Assembly: GCA_030220185.1 (NCBI GenBank)
Contig: JASPKZ010004202.1
Span: 3,417,001 to 3,481,000, forward strand
DNA from: Diploptera punctata
Taxonomy: Eukaryota; Arthropoda; Insecta; Blattodea; Blaberidae
DNA: 64,000 bases
Direction of reading: 5' to 3'
Shown: positions 1 through 9,292 of the stretch, in pieces
Layout: every line of letters begins with the position of its first letter
Numbering within the stretch: the first letter of the stretch is position 1
The notes under the pieces: generated by a model
The model's input: only the letters and a program-made list of their open reading frames with translations
Databases searched by the model: none
Told to the model about the DNA's origin: nothing
Translations under genes and position numbers: made by a program

Positions 1-112
1 GTTGGACGCCCATTTACTAGATGGGAGGATTCATTAAATCCCACTTGATGTGAAAACAGGTCAAAAGGCCTAATTTCATGAAGCAGAAGAAGAAGAAGAA
101 GAAGAAGATGTT
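1..112 (+). pseudogene. RTE-like LINE 3' end (family H), with (GAA)n tail
   Basis: The first bases read in frame 1 as VGRPFTRWEDSLNPT and then stop. This is the GRPxxRW motif found at the C-terminus of RTE-like LINE proteins throughout the window. A short 3' UTR with 'gaaaacaggtcaa' and 'taatttcatga' follows, and then an (AGA)n tail at about 85-110. The same UTR appears in reverse near 28.1 and 29.1 kb, which defines the local family. Only the last 15 codons are present because the window starts inside the element. Confidence 0.7.
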
Positions 113-556
113 CTTTTTAATTAGGAATATTCCACAATACGATGTTTTTCCTTCAACCCAAAGTGATTTGTCGCCAGTGGTTCCTGTCTAGAGCATATTT
201 TTCCCTCAGATCTCTAGCTTCCATACTTCTCCTCATTCCATTCATCCAACGTTCTCTAGGCCTGCCTCTTCCACTTCTTCCATTAGCTTTCCAATTAAGG
301 TTTTTTTTGGGGTATTCTCTCTTCTTCCATTTTTGTGAGGTGTCCATACAATTCAAACGTTTTTCTTCTATTTTTTTCAATATGTTTTTTCAACTTGCAT
401 AATTTCCCTTATTGTTCTGTTTCTGACCTTATCCCTTCTTGAAATTCTTGTCAATCGCCTCCAAAAATCCATTTACTGTTAACAGCTTGTTGGCTTGTTT
501 TCTACTTACTGACCAGGTTTCAGACCCATAAAATAAAATGCTTTGTAACAGAACTT
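113..556 (-). pseudogene. RTE-like LINE 3' fragment (family K), degraded
   Basis: On the minus strand the open stretch 380-153 contains GRGRPRERWMNGMRRSME and ends NHWRQITLG before a stop. This is a LINE C-terminal GRPxxRW region. Further 5' (about 556-430) the same strand reads ILFYGSETWSVSRKQ, the conserved YGSETW block of RTE-like proteins. The two blocks are in different frames, so the copy is broken. A related copy lies on the plus strand at 27.4-27.64 kb. The 5' truncation point abuts a (TAA)n microsatellite. Confidence 0.65.
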
Positions 557-586
557 GAAATAGTAATAATAATAATAATAATAATA

Positions 587-679
<93 letters not shown>

Positions 680-746
680 TAATAATAATAATAATCATAA
701 TAATAATAACAAATAACAATATAATAATCATAATAATCATAATAAT

Positions 747-797
<51 letters not shown>

Positions 798-799
798 TA
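557..799. repeat. (TAA)n microsatellite, imperfect
   Basis: About 240 bp of AAT/TAA repeats with interruptions (taataac, aacaat, aatcat). It lies exactly at the 5' truncation point of the flanking minus-strand LINE fragment. The distal part, with 'aacaaataacaatataataatcat', is shared with the array at about 4065-4100. The poly-Ile reading frames over it are translation artefacts. Confidence 0.95.
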
Positions 800-842
800 A
801 TAATAAAAAATATGAAGAATTGGTAGAGGAATTGAAGAAAAG

Positions 843-1123
843 CATCCATTAGCTTTCCAATTAAGGATCTTCTTTGGTATTCTCTCTTCTTCCATTTTTG
901 TGAGGTGTCCATACAATTTCAAACGTTCTTCTTCTATTTTTTCAAATATGTTTTTTCAACTTGCATAATTTCCCTTATTGTGCTGTTTCTGACCTTATCC
1001 CTTCTTGAAATTCTTGTCAATCCCCTCCAAAATCCATCTACTGCTAACAGCTTATTTGCTTGTTTTCTACTTACTGACCAGGTTTCGGACCCATAAAATA
1101 AAATGCTTTGTAACAGAACTTGA
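843..1123 (-). repeat. Second copy of the 282-556 LINE segment
   Basis: This stretch repeats 282-556 almost base for base: it starts 'attagctttccaattaagg' and ends 'gctttgtaacagaacttg'. It stops at the same truncation point, again followed by (TAA)n. The minus strand encodes the YGSETW region of the same LINE family K. The identical truncation point suggests duplication of the whole segment with its microsatellite rather than two independent LINE insertions. Confidence 0.8.
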
Positions 1124-1160
1124 AATAATAATAATAATAATAATAATCATCATCATCATA
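1124..1160. repeat. (TAA)n(TCA)n microsatellite
   Basis: Short AAT run passing into CATCATCAT. It separates the duplicated LINE segment from the 3' end of the next LINE on the minus strand, and is probably the tail of that next element. Confidence 0.85.
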
Positions 1161-1174
1161 GTACATTCACGAAT

Positions 1175-1369
1175 TTAGGCCATTTGTTGACCTGTTTCGG
1201 CCTCAAGAGAAACACCATCCAGAAGTCTTTTGAGTGGACGTCCTGGTCTTCTTCTTCCTGCAGGTTGATATCTTAACATTAGTTTGGGTATTCTGTGATC
1301 TTCCATTCGATGAACATGTTGTATCCATCTTGACTTATAATCAGAAATTTTGTTTTCTAAAGATTCCAT
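1175..1369 (-). pseudogene. LINE C-terminal fragment (HRM...GRPLKR block)
   Basis: Reads SRWIQHVHRMEDHRIPKL and later GRRRPGRPLKRLLDG. These are the HVxRM and GRPxxR motifs that end RTE-like LINE proteins. It is the 3'-terminal coding piece of the element at 1161-3912, separated from the RT by frameshifts. Confidence 0.75.
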
Positions 1370-1481
1370 GTGTAATTCTTCTAAGATGTCTTCATTTTTT
1401 TGTGATCTAGTAGTGTGTATCCTGCAGTCCTCCGAAGATATCTCATTTCAGCAGATCTAAGTCTCTGTATATCCTTCTGTT

Positions 1482-2500
1482 TCAACGTCCATACTTCGCT
1501 ACCATACAACAAAGAGTTGGAAGAGCCAGTGTTTTATACACTTTCAGTCTTGAATGCTTTTGGACTAACTGTGGCTTGAAGATAGAATTTATTAACCCTA
1601 AAATTCTTAAAAATTTAGATATTTTTGCATTTACATCCTTTTCTTCTTCATATGAGATATTGCATCCTAGATATGTAAAATTATTCACCTGCTCCAAAAT
1701 TTTATTGTCCAGTACATTTTACTTCTGACAGGATCTACACCTTGAAATGCCATAATTTTTGTTTTTTCTGTAGATATCTTTAATCCATATTCTTCTGTAA
1801 TTTTGTTAAGTTCATACAGACCTTTCTGTAGATTATCTTCGGAATTTGCTATTATTATTTGGTCATCTGCAAACAATAGGGTGTTTAATTTTCTATTTTC
1901 TGATATTCTTATTCCAAATTTATATGTTTTGTTCCAGCAACATATTACTTCATTGATATAAATTGCACAGAGTGGGGGGGGGGATAGGGGGCAGCCTTGT
2001 CTCACACCACGATTTATAATTCCTTCTTCAGAAAATCTGGTTGATTGTTAATTTGTGAAGTTTGTAGATGGTGTTTGTCTTTGTAAATATTTTGTATGTT
2101 CTGCCGAAGTAAATTTGGTATATTTCTGTCTTCCAATATATTTACGATTTTTGGGGGGGATCTCTTGACTGTGTCGAATGCTTTTGTTATCAAAATCTAT
2201 GAAAGCAAAATGTGTTTCTAAGTTGAATTCCTCTTCTTTTTTCAAGCAATAGTTTAACAGAAAATGCTGAATCAAGACAAGATCGTCCTTTCCTAAATCC
2301 ATTTTGACATTCCATCATGGAATTTTTTCACTGAAACTTTTCCAATTTTTCCATTTAAAATGTCTGCATAAATTTTGTAGCATGTGTTTAACAAACTGAT
2401 TCCCCTATAGTTGTCCATTTTTTCTCTTGTCTCTCCTTTCTGGAACGGGGTTAAAAAAAAAAAAATAACATGCTTGTCTTCCATTCTTGTGGTATATCTG
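1482..2500 (-). pseudogene. LINE reverse transcriptase remnant, frameshifted
   Basis: RT would copy element RNA at the nicked target. Visible blocks in N-to-C order are: NYRGISLLNTCYKIYA (about 2430-2380), FAFIDFDNKSIRHS with the first catalytic aspartate (about 2220-2170), RQGCPLSPPPLCAIYINEV (2003-1950), the catalytic LLFADDQ block (FADD variant of YADD, about 1885-1865), and FTYLGCNIS (about 1680-1650). The blocks fall in three reading frames, with a G-run at 1975-1984 and an A-run at 2453-2464 near the breaks. The catalytic residues survive but no intact protein could be made. Confidence 0.8.
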
Positions 2501-2721
2501 CATTTTTTGATACATTATTAAGAAGGACAACATTCTTTCATGGAAACTGGTTTGCCCTCATATTTGTACAATTCAGAATTCACGCCATCTGTGCCAGTTG
2601 CCTTCCCATGTTTTAATTTCTTTAAACTATTGTTCAATTTCTTCCAATGATATTATGGAATCTGTCTCATTATGATTTTCGGAAAATTGTATCTTCATAG
2701 CTATTGTCAGTCCAAAGACTT

Positions 2722-2994
2722 TTATAATAATTGAAAAAATCTTCTTTTGTACTCCGCAATTAATTTGGTAGATTCTTTAATATCTTTATTCAAATGTTTT
2801 AATATTTTGAAGGCATTAGGTTGGAGCTTATGCAAATCTGATTCTAAATGTGTAACAAAATTTAACCATGTTTTCCTATGTCTCTTTCTTATTTCCCTCT
2901 TAACAATAGCTCTACAGCGTTTGAATTCTATTTCATTTTCTACTTTCTTTGTGTTCAAATATTTTTTATAAGCTGCATTTTTTTCTTCAATCAA
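2722..2994 (-). pseudogene. LINE linker region between endonuclease and RT
   Basis: A 90-residue open stretch rich in K, R and E (AAYKKYLNTKK, KREIRKRHRKTW). It lies between the endonuclease and RT remnants of the same element, where RTE-like proteins carry a basic linker. It has no catalytic motif of its own and is called by position and composition. Confidence 0.55.
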
Positions 2995-3028
2995 TTGTTT
3001 TATTTGATCATCCCAGATTTTTAGAGTT

Positions 3029-3880
3029 CTATTTCTTCTTTGTTGTATATTTTACTTTTCCTAAAGTTTCATTAGCTGCATTTTGAATTATCATTTTAAT
3101 GTTTTTCCATTCTTCTTCGACATCATTACTTTCTGGAGTTGTAGCCATATATTGCTGAATTCTTCTCGAATATAACCATTTAATACTGTCATCATAAAAT
3201 AATTTTACCTTGTACTTTTGTTCTATGCTCTGTTGTTGTTTCTTCTTTTTTAACCATCTTGGTGGAAATCTTATTCTTGCTTCTACTAGGTAGTGATCTG
3301 AACCAATATCATATCCTCTGTAGGCTCTGACATCGAGAAACAATTTAAAAATCTTATTATTTGCAATGAAATAATCAATGATTGATTTTGAGTCCTGACG
3401 ATGCCAGGTATATTTATGTATGTTTCTATGATTGTAAAAGGTATTCGTTATTTTCAGTTCATTGTAGATAGCAAAATCTGTTAATCTTGTCCCATTCCTA
3501 TTGCTGGTTGGTTCGCCAAATGTTCCAATTATTATGTTGACTTGAGCATTGCCCACTCTGGCATTTAAATCTCCTATTATGAGAATGTAATCATTTCTAT
3601 TAATTTTGCTATAAATTCTTGTAATATTTTATAAAATTCTTCATTGTCTTCTTCACGGCCTTCCTCTGGTGCATATACACCAAGAACTGTCAAATTACCT
3701 CTATTTATTTTCAGTCGAAGCTCTAATATTCTTTCATTCCAGTAAGTGTAGTGTTGAATTTTATTTCTTATGGTTTTATTAATCCAAATCATTACTCCAG
3801 CTTGTCCATGGGTTTTCCTGTCGACACCGCTATATATTTGTACATAATTTGCGTTTCTTTCGTTCCTTTAAGTTTCTTCT
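3029..3880 (-). pseudogene. LINE AP-type endonuclease remnant
   Basis: The endonuclease nicks target DNA for target-primed reverse transcription. Visible motifs are NLTVLGVYAPEEGREED (3577-3792 frame), IIGDLNARVG (around 3585-3550, across a frame change), NGTRLTDFAIYNELKITNT, and the C-terminal catalytic GSDHYLV (about 3300). GDxN, NGxRL and SDH are hallmark APE-nuclease motifs. One frameshift near 3560 splits the domain and the N-terminus is lost at the (TAA)n array. Confidence 0.8.
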
Positions 3881-3911
3881 TAGTCTCTGTAGTTACTGCA
3901 ATATCAATGTT

Positions 3912-3913
<2 letters not shown>

Positions 3914-4004
<91 letters not shown>

Positions 4005-4132
4005 TAATAATAATAATAATAAATAATAATCATCATCATCATCATCATAATCATAATAATAATAACAAATAACAATATAATAATCATAATAATGTTAATG
4101 GTAATATTAATAATAATAATAATAATAATTAA
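3914..4132. repeat. (TAA)n microsatellite with (ATC) interruptions
   Basis: About 220 bp of AAT repeats with a CATCATCAT run and an 'aacaaataacaatataataatcat' segment also seen near 700. It sits against the 5' break of the minus-strand LINE and the 5' break of the plus-strand LINE fragment that follows. Confidence 0.95.
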
Positions 4133-4371
4133 TAAAAAAGATGAAGAATTGGTAGAGGAATTGAAGAAAAGCATATACAAAATTGTCAGATTAAATGGTT
4201 CCAACACGTCCAGAGAATGTCAAATTCCCGTTTACCAAAGATGATTTACCACCTCAACCCTAAACGCAAAAGAGACCTCGGAAGACCCTTCAACCGATGG
4301 AGAGATAAGTTTTTGTAGTCGCAGAACGGGCATCATCACCCAATACTGCATTCGGAAGAAGAAGAAGAAGA
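4133..4371 (+). pseudogene. RTE-like LINE 3' end (family E)
   Basis: Plus-strand frame ending at 4318 reads QIKWFQHVQRMSNSRLPK, then KRDLGRPFNRWRDKFL and stop. This is the HVxRM...GRPxxRW tail of an RTE-like LINE. A short UTR and a (GAA)n(TAA)n tail follow. The first about 40 bp ('gaagaattggtagaggaatt') also occur at 805-842. The copy is heavily 5'-truncated. Confidence 0.75.
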
Positions 4372-4409
4372 TAATAATAATAATGATAATCATAATAATC
4401 ATAATGACA

Positions 4410-4475
<66 letters not shown>

Positions 4476-4484
4476 TTTTTGACT
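4362..4484. repeat. (GAA)n(TAA)n tail microsatellite
   Basis: GAAGAAGAAG passes into AAT repeats with GATAAT/CATAAT interruptions. It is the 3' tail of the LINE fragment ending at 4318. Confidence 0.9.
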
Positions 4485-4826
4485 GAGATGATTATAATTA
4501 TTGTTATTATTACTAACTAATCTCAGAGAATAATATTTAACAAACATATTACAAAATTGTATCATTAACAAAATTCTGGAAAGAGTTGATATATTAATTT
4601 ATCTCGACTACCTCCATTTTTACCAGAATCAGACATCGACAAAAAAAAAGTTTAATTATTTGGGTACATGAATAGAGTAAGTAAATCTTTTACGGCACAG
4701 CGACACAGAAGAACCTGTCTGTGTAATTGGCTCCCAAGAGGTATGCTGTGGAATTGAAGCATGAATTATAAGACCAGGCAAGAGACAGCGGTTGAATTAA
4801 ACCAACGAGATAAAGTACATGCACCG
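4485..4826. other. Unassigned spacer
   Basis: About 340 bp with no convincing coding, SINE or TIR signal. It contains 'gtaagtaaatcttttacggcac' and runs into the first satellite unit. Confidence 0.5.
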
Positions 4827-6650
4827 AACTGTAGACCACAACAAGGGGAAACACACAAAAATAAAAAGAGTTTCTACAGGAACTATAAGTTGTGCCGATA
4901 TTGAACTAGTTCAGAACTATTAAATTAATTGATTATACAACATGTCAAGCAAACTGTAGACCAAAATAAGGGGAAACATACAAAAAATAAGAGTTTCTAC
5001 ATGAACTGTAAGTTGTGCCAATATTGAACTAGTTCAGAACTATTAAATTAATTGATTATGCAACATGTCAAGCAAACTGTAGACCAAAATAAGGGGAAAC
5101 ACACAAAAAATAAGAGTTTCTACAGGAACTATAAGTTGTGCCAATATTGAACTAGTTCATAACTATTAAATTAATTGATTGTACAACATGTCAAGCAAAC
5201 TGTAGACCAAAATAAGGGGAAACACACAAAAAATAAGAGTTTCTACAGGAACTGTAAGTTGTGCCAATATTGAACTAGTTCATAACTATTAAATTAATTG
5301 ATTGTACAACATGTCAAGCAAACTGTAGACCAAAATAAGGGGAAACACACAAAAAATAAGAGTTTCTACAGGAACTGTAAGTTGTGCCAATATTGAACTA
5401 GTTCATAACTATTAAATTAATTGATTGTACAACATGTCAAGCAAACTGTAGACCAAAATAAGGGGAAACACACAAAAAATAAGAGTTTCTACAGGAACTG
5501 TAAGTTGTGCCAATATTGAACTAGTTCATAACTATTAAATTAATTGATTGTACAACATGTCAAGCAAACTGTAGACCAAAATAAGGGGAAACACACAAAA
5601 ATAAAAAGAGTTTCTACAGGAACTATAAGTTGTGCCGATATTGAACTAGTTCAGAACTATTAAATTAATTGATTGTACAACATGTCAAGCAAACTGTAGA
5701 CCAAAATAAGGGGAAACACACAAAAAATAAGAGTTTCTACAGGAACTGTAAGTTGTGCCAATATTGAACTAGTTCATAACTATTAAATTAATTGATTGTA
5801 CAACATGTCAAGCAAACTGTAGACCAAAATAAGGGGAAACACACAAAAAATAAGAGTTTCTACAGGAACTGTAAGTTGTGCCAATATTGAACTAGTTCAT
5901 AACTATTAAATTAATTGATTATACAACATGCCAAGCAAACTGTAGACCACAATAAGGGGAAACACAAAAAATAAGAGTTTCTACAGGAACTGTAAGTTGT
6001 GCCAATATTGAACTAGTTCATAACTATTAAATTAATTGATTATACAACATGTCAAGCAAACTGTAGACCAAAATAAGGGGAAACACACAAAAAATAAGAG
6101 TTTCTACAGGAACTGTAAGTTGTGCCAATATTGAACTAGTTCATAACTATTAAATTAATTGATTATACAACATGCCAAGCAAACTGTAGACCACAATAAG
6201 GGGAAACACAAAAAATAAGAGTTTCTACAGGAACTGTAAGTTGTGCCAATATTGAACTAGTTCATAACTATTAAATTAATTGATTATACAACATGCCAAG
6301 CAAACTGTAGACCACAATAAGGGGAAACACAAAAAATAAGAGTTTCTACAGGAACTGTAAGTTGTGCCAATATTGAACTAGTTCATAACTATTAAATTAA
6401 TTGATTATACAACATGCCAGGCAAACTGTAGTCCACAATAAGGGGAAACACAAAAAATAAGAGTTTCTACAGGAACTGTAAGTTGTGCCAATATTGAACT
6501 AGTTCATAACTATTAAATTAATTGATTATACAACATGCCAAGCAAACTGTAGTCCACAATAAGGGGAAACACAAAAAATAAGAGTTTCTACAATAACTCT
6601 AAGTTGTGCAATATTGAACTAGTTCAAAACTACAAAATTAATTGATTATA
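4827..6650. repeat. Satellite of about 123 bp, 15 head-to-tail units
   Basis: Units begin with 'aactgtagacca' at 4827, 4952, 5075, 5198, 5321, 5444, 5567, 5692, 5815, 5938, 6059, 6182, 6303, 6424 and 6545. Unit lengths are mostly 123 bp; 125-bp variants begin at 4827 and 5567 ('caaaaataaaaag'), and 121-bp variants dominate the 3' end ('aaacacaaaaaa'). Central units are nearly identical, and the last one is diverged. There is no open frame of note. Confidence 0.97.
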
Positions 6651-7587
6651 CATATAAATACAAAAAAATTACAATAATAGTCATACTAAACAATTAATTA
6701 TCTGTCAAATTGAATAATAATGAAAATAATGTCTAATAATACAATAAAATTAAATACAATTAAAATTAAATTAATGATAGAATAAATACAGAAAGGAATA
6801 ACAGCTCGAATCTACTACACATAAAAAGAAAAGAAAGAAAAAAAATACAAAGAAAGTATAAACTATAATGAATTAATCTATCGCTTTTTATACAAGGCAT
6901 TAGGTAAATATATTAGCAAATCTTAAAACTATTTTTATTAAATAATAAAAAAATAAATTATTAATTTTTAAAAAGTAATATTAGTGAGTTGTTTGTGTTA
7001 ATAATTTTATTTTCAATTTGTTTCTGAAAGATTGTAAAGTTTGGCAGTCTCTGACATAGGGTGGAAGGGAATTCCATTTTCTAGCAAGAGAAATTGTAAA
7101 ATATTTCGAATAATAGGTAGTGTGATGAGGAGGGATATATTTTACATTTTAAATACGGCGATTTTAGGTTACATTGAGCTCAACTTCTCTTTTCATTTTA
7201 AGGCATTTCTCACATTTTTCTGGGGAAAAATGAACATATGAAGGGCTTACGGCAATAAAATGATAAGCCACATATTGCTCTTTTTGAAATATAAGGATTC
7301 TAATGTTTAAAAAAATTATAAATACTATTTGTACAGTATTGTTGTTAATACATTGTGTGTCTATATGTTTTAACTTACAAATGATTCTATGGATATTTCA
7401 ATACATTTATTTGACATCATTATAATAAATGGCATTTCTTAACAGAATGTGGGTTATGATGTTACTGCCCTAAGCTCTTCATATATTTTTATTTCAGGTA
7501 ATTTTTCACATTCAGCAACAATAAATTGTATTATGTAAATACAATATAAAGTAACTATATGAGACTTTACTTAGTAAATAAATTTCA
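6651..7587. other. AT-rich unique-looking stretch
   Basis: About 940 bp of AT-rich sequence. The only frame over 60 codons (7041-7241) lacks codon bias or motifs and I do not call it. No repeat copy elsewhere in the window was noticed. Confidence 0.5.
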
Positions 7588-7715
7588 TCTCATGTTAGTT
7601 GTTTCTTGTAGGACATGTTTCAGAGCACCTTTGCTCTATCTTCAGCTTGTACAGTCTGCACGTAGATGCTCTGAAACATGTAATACAAGAAGCAACTAAT
7701 ATAAGGTAAGATGAA
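7588..7715 (-). mobile_element. Inverted repeat around a hammerhead-like motif (PLE-tail-like)
   Basis: Arms of about 43 bp: 7588-7631 ('gttagttgtttcttgtagg') pairs imperfectly with the reverse complement of 7667-7715 ('atacaagaagcaactaat'). The intervening DNA holds the HHR-like core listed next. Penelope-like elements are known to carry minimal hammerhead ribozymes in their terminal pseudo-LTRs, so a head-to-head PLE tail is my reading. No PLE protein is encoded here. Confidence 0.5.
7614..7645 (-). ncRNA. Hammerhead-ribozyme-like core
   Basis: On the minus strand: CTGAAGA (7645-7639), one T, stem II AGAGCA / TGCTCT with loop AAGG (7637-7622), GAAAC (7621-7617), then palindromic stem III ACATGT followed by C, giving a GTC cleavage triplet. 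CUGANGA-stem II-GAAA plus a palindromic stem III and GUC is the minimal type I layout known from PLEs. Stem I is weak (about 2 bp), so in vivo activity is unproven. Confidence 0.55.
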
Positions 7716-7784
7716 AAAAGACTCAACTTATTCATGAATATTTTTTTTTCGGTTTGTACTTTAATTTATGTACTAAAACCATCA

Positions 7785-7866
7785 CTGAGGAAAATTGTCC
7801 TGACCAGGGATCGAACCCGGGCCCGCTACATAGGAGGCAGTGACGCTACCCCGAGACCACAGATGT
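7785..7866 (-). mobile_element. SINE-1 head (tRNA-derived), truncated
   Basis: The minus strand reads 'gtggtctcggggtagcgt' (A-box-like) and 'cgggttcgatccctggtc' (B box GGTTCGATCC). It matches the heads of SINE-1 copies at 26.1, 44.2, 55.7, 57.3, 60.4 and 62.8 kb. The body is lost after about 80 bp. It is not a tRNA gene: there is no cloverleaf acceptor pairing and it continues into the SINE linker. Confidence 0.8.
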
Positions 7867-8009
7867 TACTAATTAATAAATGTAAAAATAATAAAATATA
7901 TCCCTTCTAGAACTTCTCATATTATTTCCTTCCACTTAAAAGTATTTCGGGAAATCATGTGAACGATTTTGAAAGACTGTGACAAGTGTAGTACCTTACC
8001 ATTTGGCAT

Positions 8010-8549
8010 CGCACTCTCTGGGCTTGGTTAAGGGGGTAGTGGAGGAGGAAAATTCCTTCCTTATTATTGGAGGACTTGAGTAGGAACGCGCGTGGCTTGT
8101 CGCCCTCTATTCTCCGCCAATCACAAGTTAAAACAACGTAAGTTACCCCCTCAACCCTTTGCCGAGACGCGCAGGTTTATCTGGAAATGGACTGTTTGTT
8201 AATAACCACCTTATATCTAATAATGAAATTAAAAAGTTTGTTTGTGGCTAGTATCGGTGGGAGAGACCCCAAGGGGCGGAGAAGTGGTGCGATATTTTGC
8301 AACATGGGTCTTTCTTGGACTGACGCGCTGCTGAATGCTAGAGTAGCGCGCAACGCCGAGCGTCTCCGTCAGATGGACGGACAGGAGGGTGTTAAAAACG
8401 TGCGAGTTGCGTTAGGAGCGCAGTTGCCGGCCTCGCGAGGCGCTGGTCACATCCGAGTGAGGTCTTCGCGTCGATTCCATGTCGGACATTACGTGTGCAC
8501 AAAGTGTAAGCATGTGTTAGGGAACAACGTGTACATTTCCAGTGTTTGA
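8010..8549 (+). other. CpG-rich stretch with a 120-codon open frame
   Basis: GC and CpG content rise sharply against the AT-rich flanks. The frame 8187-8549 has 120 codons, of which the part from about codon 27 on is GC-rich (DALLNARVARNAERLRQMDG). It ends with a CxxC pair (CTKCKH). I recognise no domain. It could be a first exon, a CpG-rich promoter region, or a fragment of an unknown repeat. The first 26 codons look like AT-rich leader, so the start is not trustworthy. Confidence 0.25.
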
Positions 8550-8559
8550 CACGATGTCT

Positions 8560-9100
8560 AAATCATTTGAAATCATCAAACTGTTCCAAATTTACAATTA
8601 ACAAACTTTTCAATTAGCTAAATTTTTAGGGCATAAGTAAATTTTAGAAGTAACTAAAAATATATATCTAAAATTAAACAACAGCTGCATAGTGAGAATA
8701 ATCAATAAAATAGTAAATTATAATAGTTTTTAAAAAAGGAACAAAAATATATGTGATACAAATATTTTTCTTGCTTCAAATGTATAGAGCTGTTCGGTAC
8801 ATGTTTACGTGAAATACCAATAAATATATAATAATGTATATGTAAAAGACAGGTGATTGAATAAGAAAAATAGTTCTACATAGATGTTGTATAGAAGCAT
8901 TTTTATTGACACCAGAAAAGGCGATACGAAAGCAATTTTCGTCACCTGAACCAACAAAATAAACAGCCAATTTTAGTAAACACATGGTTGAAAATGTGAT
9001 GTGAAAAATAGGTAATTTTCAACTTACATGTGCCATAAAAAGTCACAAACGAAGTAACAAAAAACGCTGAATATATTTATCATCTCTAATCTTTATAACG
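8560..9100. other. AT-rich spacer
   Basis: About 540 bp of AT-rich DNA between the CpG-rich stretch and the candidate exon. No repeat or motif was recognised. Confidence 0.5.
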
Positions 9101-9103
9101 AAG

Positions 9104-9161
9104 ATGCCAAGTTTTGCACAATGTCTTCTATACATTTTGGTCATCACCGTGTCACTTTATG
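9104..9161 (+). CDS. Candidate first coding exon with signal peptide
   Basis: ATG at 9104 opens MPSFAQCLLYILVITVSLY, a short N-region followed by a hydrophobic core typical of a secretory signal peptide. The frame then meets a near-perfect 5' splice donor: G|GTAAGT at 9161-9167, leaving phase 1. Small secreted insect proteins often have a first intron just after the signal peptide. Downstream exons were not identified, though an acceptor-like 'tttattttcag' ends near 15621. No homolog is recognised from 19 residues. It could be a chance combination, so confidence is modest. Confidence 0.3.
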
Positions 9162-9210
9162 GTAAGTAATATAAATTAAATAGTGGATATAAATTGGAAT
9201 GTATGTATAT

Positions 9211-9229
9211 AAGGAGTTTATTGGACTAA

Positions 9230-9265
<36 letters not shown>

Positions 9266-9292
9266 GAGTTTATTAGACAAAAAGTAAGATAT
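9211..9292. repeat. (GTA)n microsatellite inside a short direct repeat
   Basis: About 11 GTA units at 9230-9264 are flanked on both sides by 'ggagtttatt(g/a)gac(t/a)aaaagta'. The run is the (TAC)n tail of the minus-strand LINE that follows. The flanking direct repeat may be its target duplication. Confidence 0.7.

Larger units (their letters stand above)
1161..3912 (-). mobile_element. RTE-like non-LTR retrotransposon, 5'-truncated and degraded
   Basis: About 2.75 kb reading on the minus strand in the expected order: AP-type endonuclease (3880-3029), linker (2994-2722), reverse transcriptase (about 2484-1685), and a C-terminal block ending in GRPLKRLLDG (1369-1175). The pieces lie in several frames, so the element is dead. 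The 3' end carries a short ATC/TAA repeat and the 5' break lies in the endonuclease next to the (TAA)n array at 3914. The C-terminal pattern (YxGxETW, HVxRM, GRPxxRW) is RTE-like, but a tree would be needed to assign the clade. Confidence 0.8.

Noticed and set aside
429..845. Poly-isoleucine and poly-tyrosine proteins over AAT repeats (also 3893-4571, 26627-27031, 54890-55255).
   Set aside because: Translations of trinucleotide microsatellites.
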